A DNA stretch of 6,785 nt, taken from an uncultured Eubacteriales bacterium (GTDB taxonomy: Bacteria > Bacillota_A > Clostridia > Christensenellales > Aristaeellaceae). The notes below the pieces were generated by a model, which made no database searches, was not told the origin of the DNA, and saw only the letters and a list, made by a program, of their open reading frames with translations. This document shows, piece after piece, positions 4,755 to 6,785 of the stretch. The position numbers were made by a program, and so were the translations under genes. The stretch lies in assembly GCA_902766515.1 (NCBI GenBank), contig CACXEB010000504.1, positions 1-6,785 on the forward strand, in the 5' to 3' direction. Each line of letters begins with the position of its first letter. Positions within the stretch are counted from its first letter, which is position 1.

Positions 4755-6134
4755 ATGAACGAACAGCAGATTGAAAAGGTTTTGACAGAACTCGAACAGC
4801 CGATGGTGGAGACGCTGCGGAAGCTGGTGCGCATCCCCTCCGTCAAGGCCGACCCGCTGCCGGGCGCGCCGTTTGGCCAGCCTGCGCGCGACGCGCTGGA
4901 CGAGGCGCTGAAGATCTGCGCGGAGCTGGGATTCTCCTGCGCCAATATCGACGGCTACGCGGGCCATGCCGACCTGGGGGAGGGCCCCACGGAGGATGCG
5001 CTCGCGATCCTGGGCCACCTGGACGTGGTGCCGGTGGGGGACGGCTGGACCTGCGATCCCTTCGGCGCCGAGATCCGGGACGACCGGCTGTACGGCCGCG
5101 GCTCCTCGGATGATAAAGGCCCCGTGGTGGCGGCCATGTACGCCATGGCGGCCGTCCGGCGCCTCGGCGTGCCGCTGAAGCGGAAGATCCGGCTGATCCT
5201 GGGCACGGACGAGGAAAGCGGCTGGGAGGACATGCGCTATTACCGCAAGGTCTGCGGCATACCGAAGAGCGGCTTTTCCCCGGACGCGGATTATCCGGTG
5301 ATCAACATTGAAAAAGGGTCGCTGCACCTCGATCTTGAGGGCAGCCTGGCGGAGGACGGCCTGCGGGTCATCCGCTTTGATACCGGCGACCGGCCCAATG
5401 TGGTGCCGGGGCGGGCGGAAGCGCTGATCGCCGGCGACCGGGCGCTCGCGGAGAGCATCAACGCGACGGATTTCGGCTGGCCGGTGACCGCGGAGGCGAC
5501 GGCCGACGGCGTCATCCTGCGCACCGAGGGCATCCCGGGCCACGCGGCGATGCCGGACGGCACGCGGAACGCGATCGGGCTCATGCTGCTGACGCTCCGG
5601 CAGCTGGGCGTGCGCGGCGCGCTCAATGACCTGGCCGAAAAGATCGGCATCGAGCATGACGGCGCCTCGCTGGGCATCCGCATGGAGGACGCGGTGTCCG
5701 GAAAACTGACCTGCAATATGGGCATCATCCGCGCCGGCGCGGCGGGGGTCCGGGCGACGCTTGACCTCCGGTGCCCCATCCTGGCGGACCTCGACGGGAT
5801 CGCCGTCCAGGTGGGCCGCGCCCTGCCCGGCCTGCGCGTGACGGTGACCAGCAGGACCGCGCCGCACTATGTGTCCGCGGATTCCCCGCTGGTCAGGAAA
5901 CTCCTTGGCGCGTATGAGAAGGTGACCGGTGAAAAGGGCTATGCCATGGCCATCGGCGGCGGCACCTACGCCAAGTGCCTGGAGGAGGGCGTGGCCTTCG
6001 GCGCGCTGTTCCCCGGCGAACCGGAGCTGGCGCACCACGCGGACGAGTTCATCAGCCTGGACAGCCTGCGCAAGAACCTGCGCATCTTTACCTATGCCCT
6101 GATCTCCCTGGCCTGCGAGGAAGGAGCCTGCTGA
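4755..6134 (+). CDS. pepV: PepV/Sapep-type M20 family dinuclear zinc dipeptidase
   Basis: A cytoplasmic metallopeptidase that removes the N-terminal residue from dipeptides (and some short peptides) in the PepV/Sapep branch of family M20. It has 459 residues, close to the roughly 465-470 usual. The metal and catalytic residues of M20 are all recognisable: GHLDVVP (87-93; zinc ligand H88, D90), YGRGSSDDKGP (113-123; bridging D119), GTDEESG (150-156; general base E153, zinc ligand E154), FSPDADYP (174-181; D177) and AHHADEF (426-432; H427). GIPGHAAMPDGTRNA (259-273) supplies the lid/substrate-binding His (H263), and GGGTYAK (401-407) lies in the substrate pocket region. The large insert between about 180 and 390 is the lid domain that in PepV restricts entry to dipeptides. 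There is no signal peptide. ATG 4755 follows GGGGAGG with good spacing. It sits between malY and manA in the same operon. Peptide preference cannot be told from sequence. Confidence 0.9.
   Translation: MNEQQIEKVLTELEQPMVETLRKLVRIPSVKADPLPGAPFGQPARDALDEALKICAELGFSCANIDGYAGHADLGEGPTEDALAILGHLDVVPVGDGWTCDPFGAEIRDDRLYGRGSSDDKGPVVAAMYAMAAVRRLGVPLKRKIRLILGTDEESGWEDMRYYRKVCGIPKSGFSPDADYPVINIEKGSLHLDLEGSLAEDGLRVIRFDTGDRPNVVPGRAEALIAGDRALAESINATDFGWPVTAEATADGVILRTEGIPGHAAMPDGTRNAIGLMLLTLRQLGVRGALNDLAEKIGIEHDGASLGIRMEDAVSGKLTCNMGIIRAGAAGVRATLDLRCPILADLDGIAVQVGRALPGLRVTVTSRTAPHYVSADSPLVRKLLGAYEKVTGEKGYAMAIGGGTYAKCLEEGVAFGALFPGEPELAHHADEFISLDSLRKNLRIFTYALISLACEEGAC
6121..6126 (+). promoter_or_regulatory. 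Ribosome binding site for manA
   Basis: AAGGAG, within the last codons of pepV, ends 9 bases before ATG 6136. It gives manA an independent initiation site although only one base separates the two genes. Confidence 0.75.
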
Positions 6135-6135
6135 A

Positions 6136-6785
6136 ATGGCGCTGAAACCGATTGTCATGACGCCCGCCTACCGCTTTGGCGCGGCCACCCCCTGGGGCGG
6201 AGACGCGCTGAAGACCGTATTCGGGCAGGATATCCCGGACCCGCGCACGGGGGAGGCGCTGGCCTTCAGCGCGCTCCCCGGACTCAACAGCACGGATGAC
6301 GAGGGACACGGGCTGACCGAGCTGATCGGTCGGTACGGCGACGCCCTGCTGGGCACCGGTGTCAGCCTGCCCGTGCCGCTGCTGCTCAAGCTGATCGACG
6401 CCCGGCAGGACCTGAGCGTGCAGGTGCATCCGGATGACGAGTACGCCGCCCGGGTGGAGCATAAGCTGGGCAAGACCGAGGCCTGGATCATCCTGCGGGC
6501 GGAGCCCGGCGCAAGGCTGGTATACGGCATCCGCCCGGGCTACGACCTGGCGGCGCTGCGCGCGCTGTGTGAAAAGGGCGCGGCGGTGGAGGAGGCGCTG
6601 AACACCCTGCCGGTGCGGCAGGGCGATGTGGTATACATTCCCTCCGGCACGGTCCACGCCATCGGCGCGGGCATCGTGCTGTACGAGATCCAGCAGTCCA
6701 GTGACGTCACCTACCGCTTCTACGACTGGGACCGGAAGGACGAGCACGGCAGAGGCCGGGAACTGCACCTGGACAAGGCGCTGGA
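6136..6785 (+). CDS. manA: Mannose-6-phosphate isomerase, class I (N-terminal part; runs off window)
   Basis: Zinc-dependent cupin enzyme interconverting mannose 6-phosphate and fructose 6-phosphate, linking mannose use and GDP-mannose supply to glycolysis. The frame is open from ATG 6136 to the window end (216 complete codons); the class I enzyme in Bacillota is usually a little over 300 residues, so about one third is missing. Visible are the N-terminal TPAYRFGAATPWGGDAL (9-25), DLSVQVHPDD (92-101; zinc ligands Q96 and H98), GKTEAW (112-117; ligand E115), and GDVVYIPSGTVHAIG (163-177; ligand H174). These are the four classical metal ligands. The segment corresponding to the usual GExWxISAHPNG reads GEALAFSALPGLN (39-51), lacking the Trp. 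The start is supported by AAGGAG at 6121-6126, and the gene is one base after pepV, so it is co-transcribed. Family assignment is firm; a related sugar-phosphate isomerase activity cannot be excluded. Confidence 0.9.
   Translation, partial: MALKPIVMTPAYRFGAATPWGGDALKTVFGQDIPDPRTGEALAFSALPGLNSTDDEGHGLTELIGRYGDALLGTGVSLPVPLLLKLIDARQDLSVQVHPDDEYAARVEHKLGKTEAWIILRAEPGARLVYGIRPGYDLAALRALCEKGAAVEEALNTLPVRQGDVVYIPSGTVHAIGAGIVLYEIQQSSDVTYRFYDWDRKDEHGRGRELHLDKAL

Noticed and set aside
4563..6158. Long minus-strand open frame opposite pepV (531 codons), and similar long antisense frames at 3511-4719 and 2206-3084.
   Set aside because: They lie opposite genes with intact catalytic motifs, have Arg/Gly/Ala/His/Gln-rich low-complexity translations with no recognisable domain, and are expected where third-position G+C is very high.
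1..6785. Mobile elements, CRISPR arrays, tRNA or rRNA genes, riboswitches.
   Set aside because: No transposase-like protein, no spaced direct repeats, no cloverleaf or conserved riboswitch core was seen; the window is nearly fully occupied by housekeeping-type genes.

Overview
No standalone novel system is evident in this window. It is a compact, GC-rich chromosomal stretch (roughly two-thirds G+C by eye, with strong G/C preference at third codon positions). The gene set is typical of Bacillota: TmcAL (YlbM family), a YbxB/RsmC-like methyltransferase, a PatB/MalY aminotransferase, a PepV-type dipeptidase and a class I mannose-6-phosphate isomerase. With the high G+C this suggests a GC-rich member of Clostridia, possibly an uncultured gut lineage; that placement is inference.

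Layout. (a) Positions 1-171 hold the last 56 codons of a plus-strand ABC-transporter ATPase. (b) It converges, with a 7-base gap, on a minus-strand tmcAL (tRNA-Met cytidine acetate ligase) ending at 179. (c) An AT-rich divergent promoter region at about 1355-1450 separates tmcAL from the plus-strand genes. It contains two sigma-A-like promoters pointing away from each other, each with a 17-base spacer and a perfect TATAAT, and a perfect 8+8 inverted repeat whose centre (position 1390) coincides with the symmetry centre of the promoter pair. (d) From there a six-gene plus-strand operon runs off the window end: an unrecognised six-helix membrane protein, an RsuA-family 16S pseudouridine synthase, an RsmC-like methyltransferase, a PatB/MalY-type C-S lyase/aminotransferase, a PepV-type dipeptidase and the start of manA. 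Junctions are tight (4-base overlap, 4-base overlap, 17-base overlap, 20-base gap, 1-base gap), with no internal terminator or convincing internal promoter.

How it fits together. Three of the complete genes modify RNA of the translation machinery: tmcAL acts on the elongator tRNA-Met anticodon, and rsuA and the rsmC-like gene act on 16S rRNA. The divergent symmetric control region would allow tmcAL and the rRNA-modification operon to be regulated together. The downstream malY-pepV-manA genes are metabolic (sulfur amino acid cleavage, dipeptide hydrolysis, mannose/fructose phosphate interconversion) and may simply be co-transcribed. The observations most worth a second look are the symmetric divergent promoter/operator, the unclear translation starts on both sides of it, and the uncharacterised membrane protein heading the operon. 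No RNA genes, CRISPR arrays, mobile elements or long repeats were seen, and no stretch over 300 bases lacks a gene.
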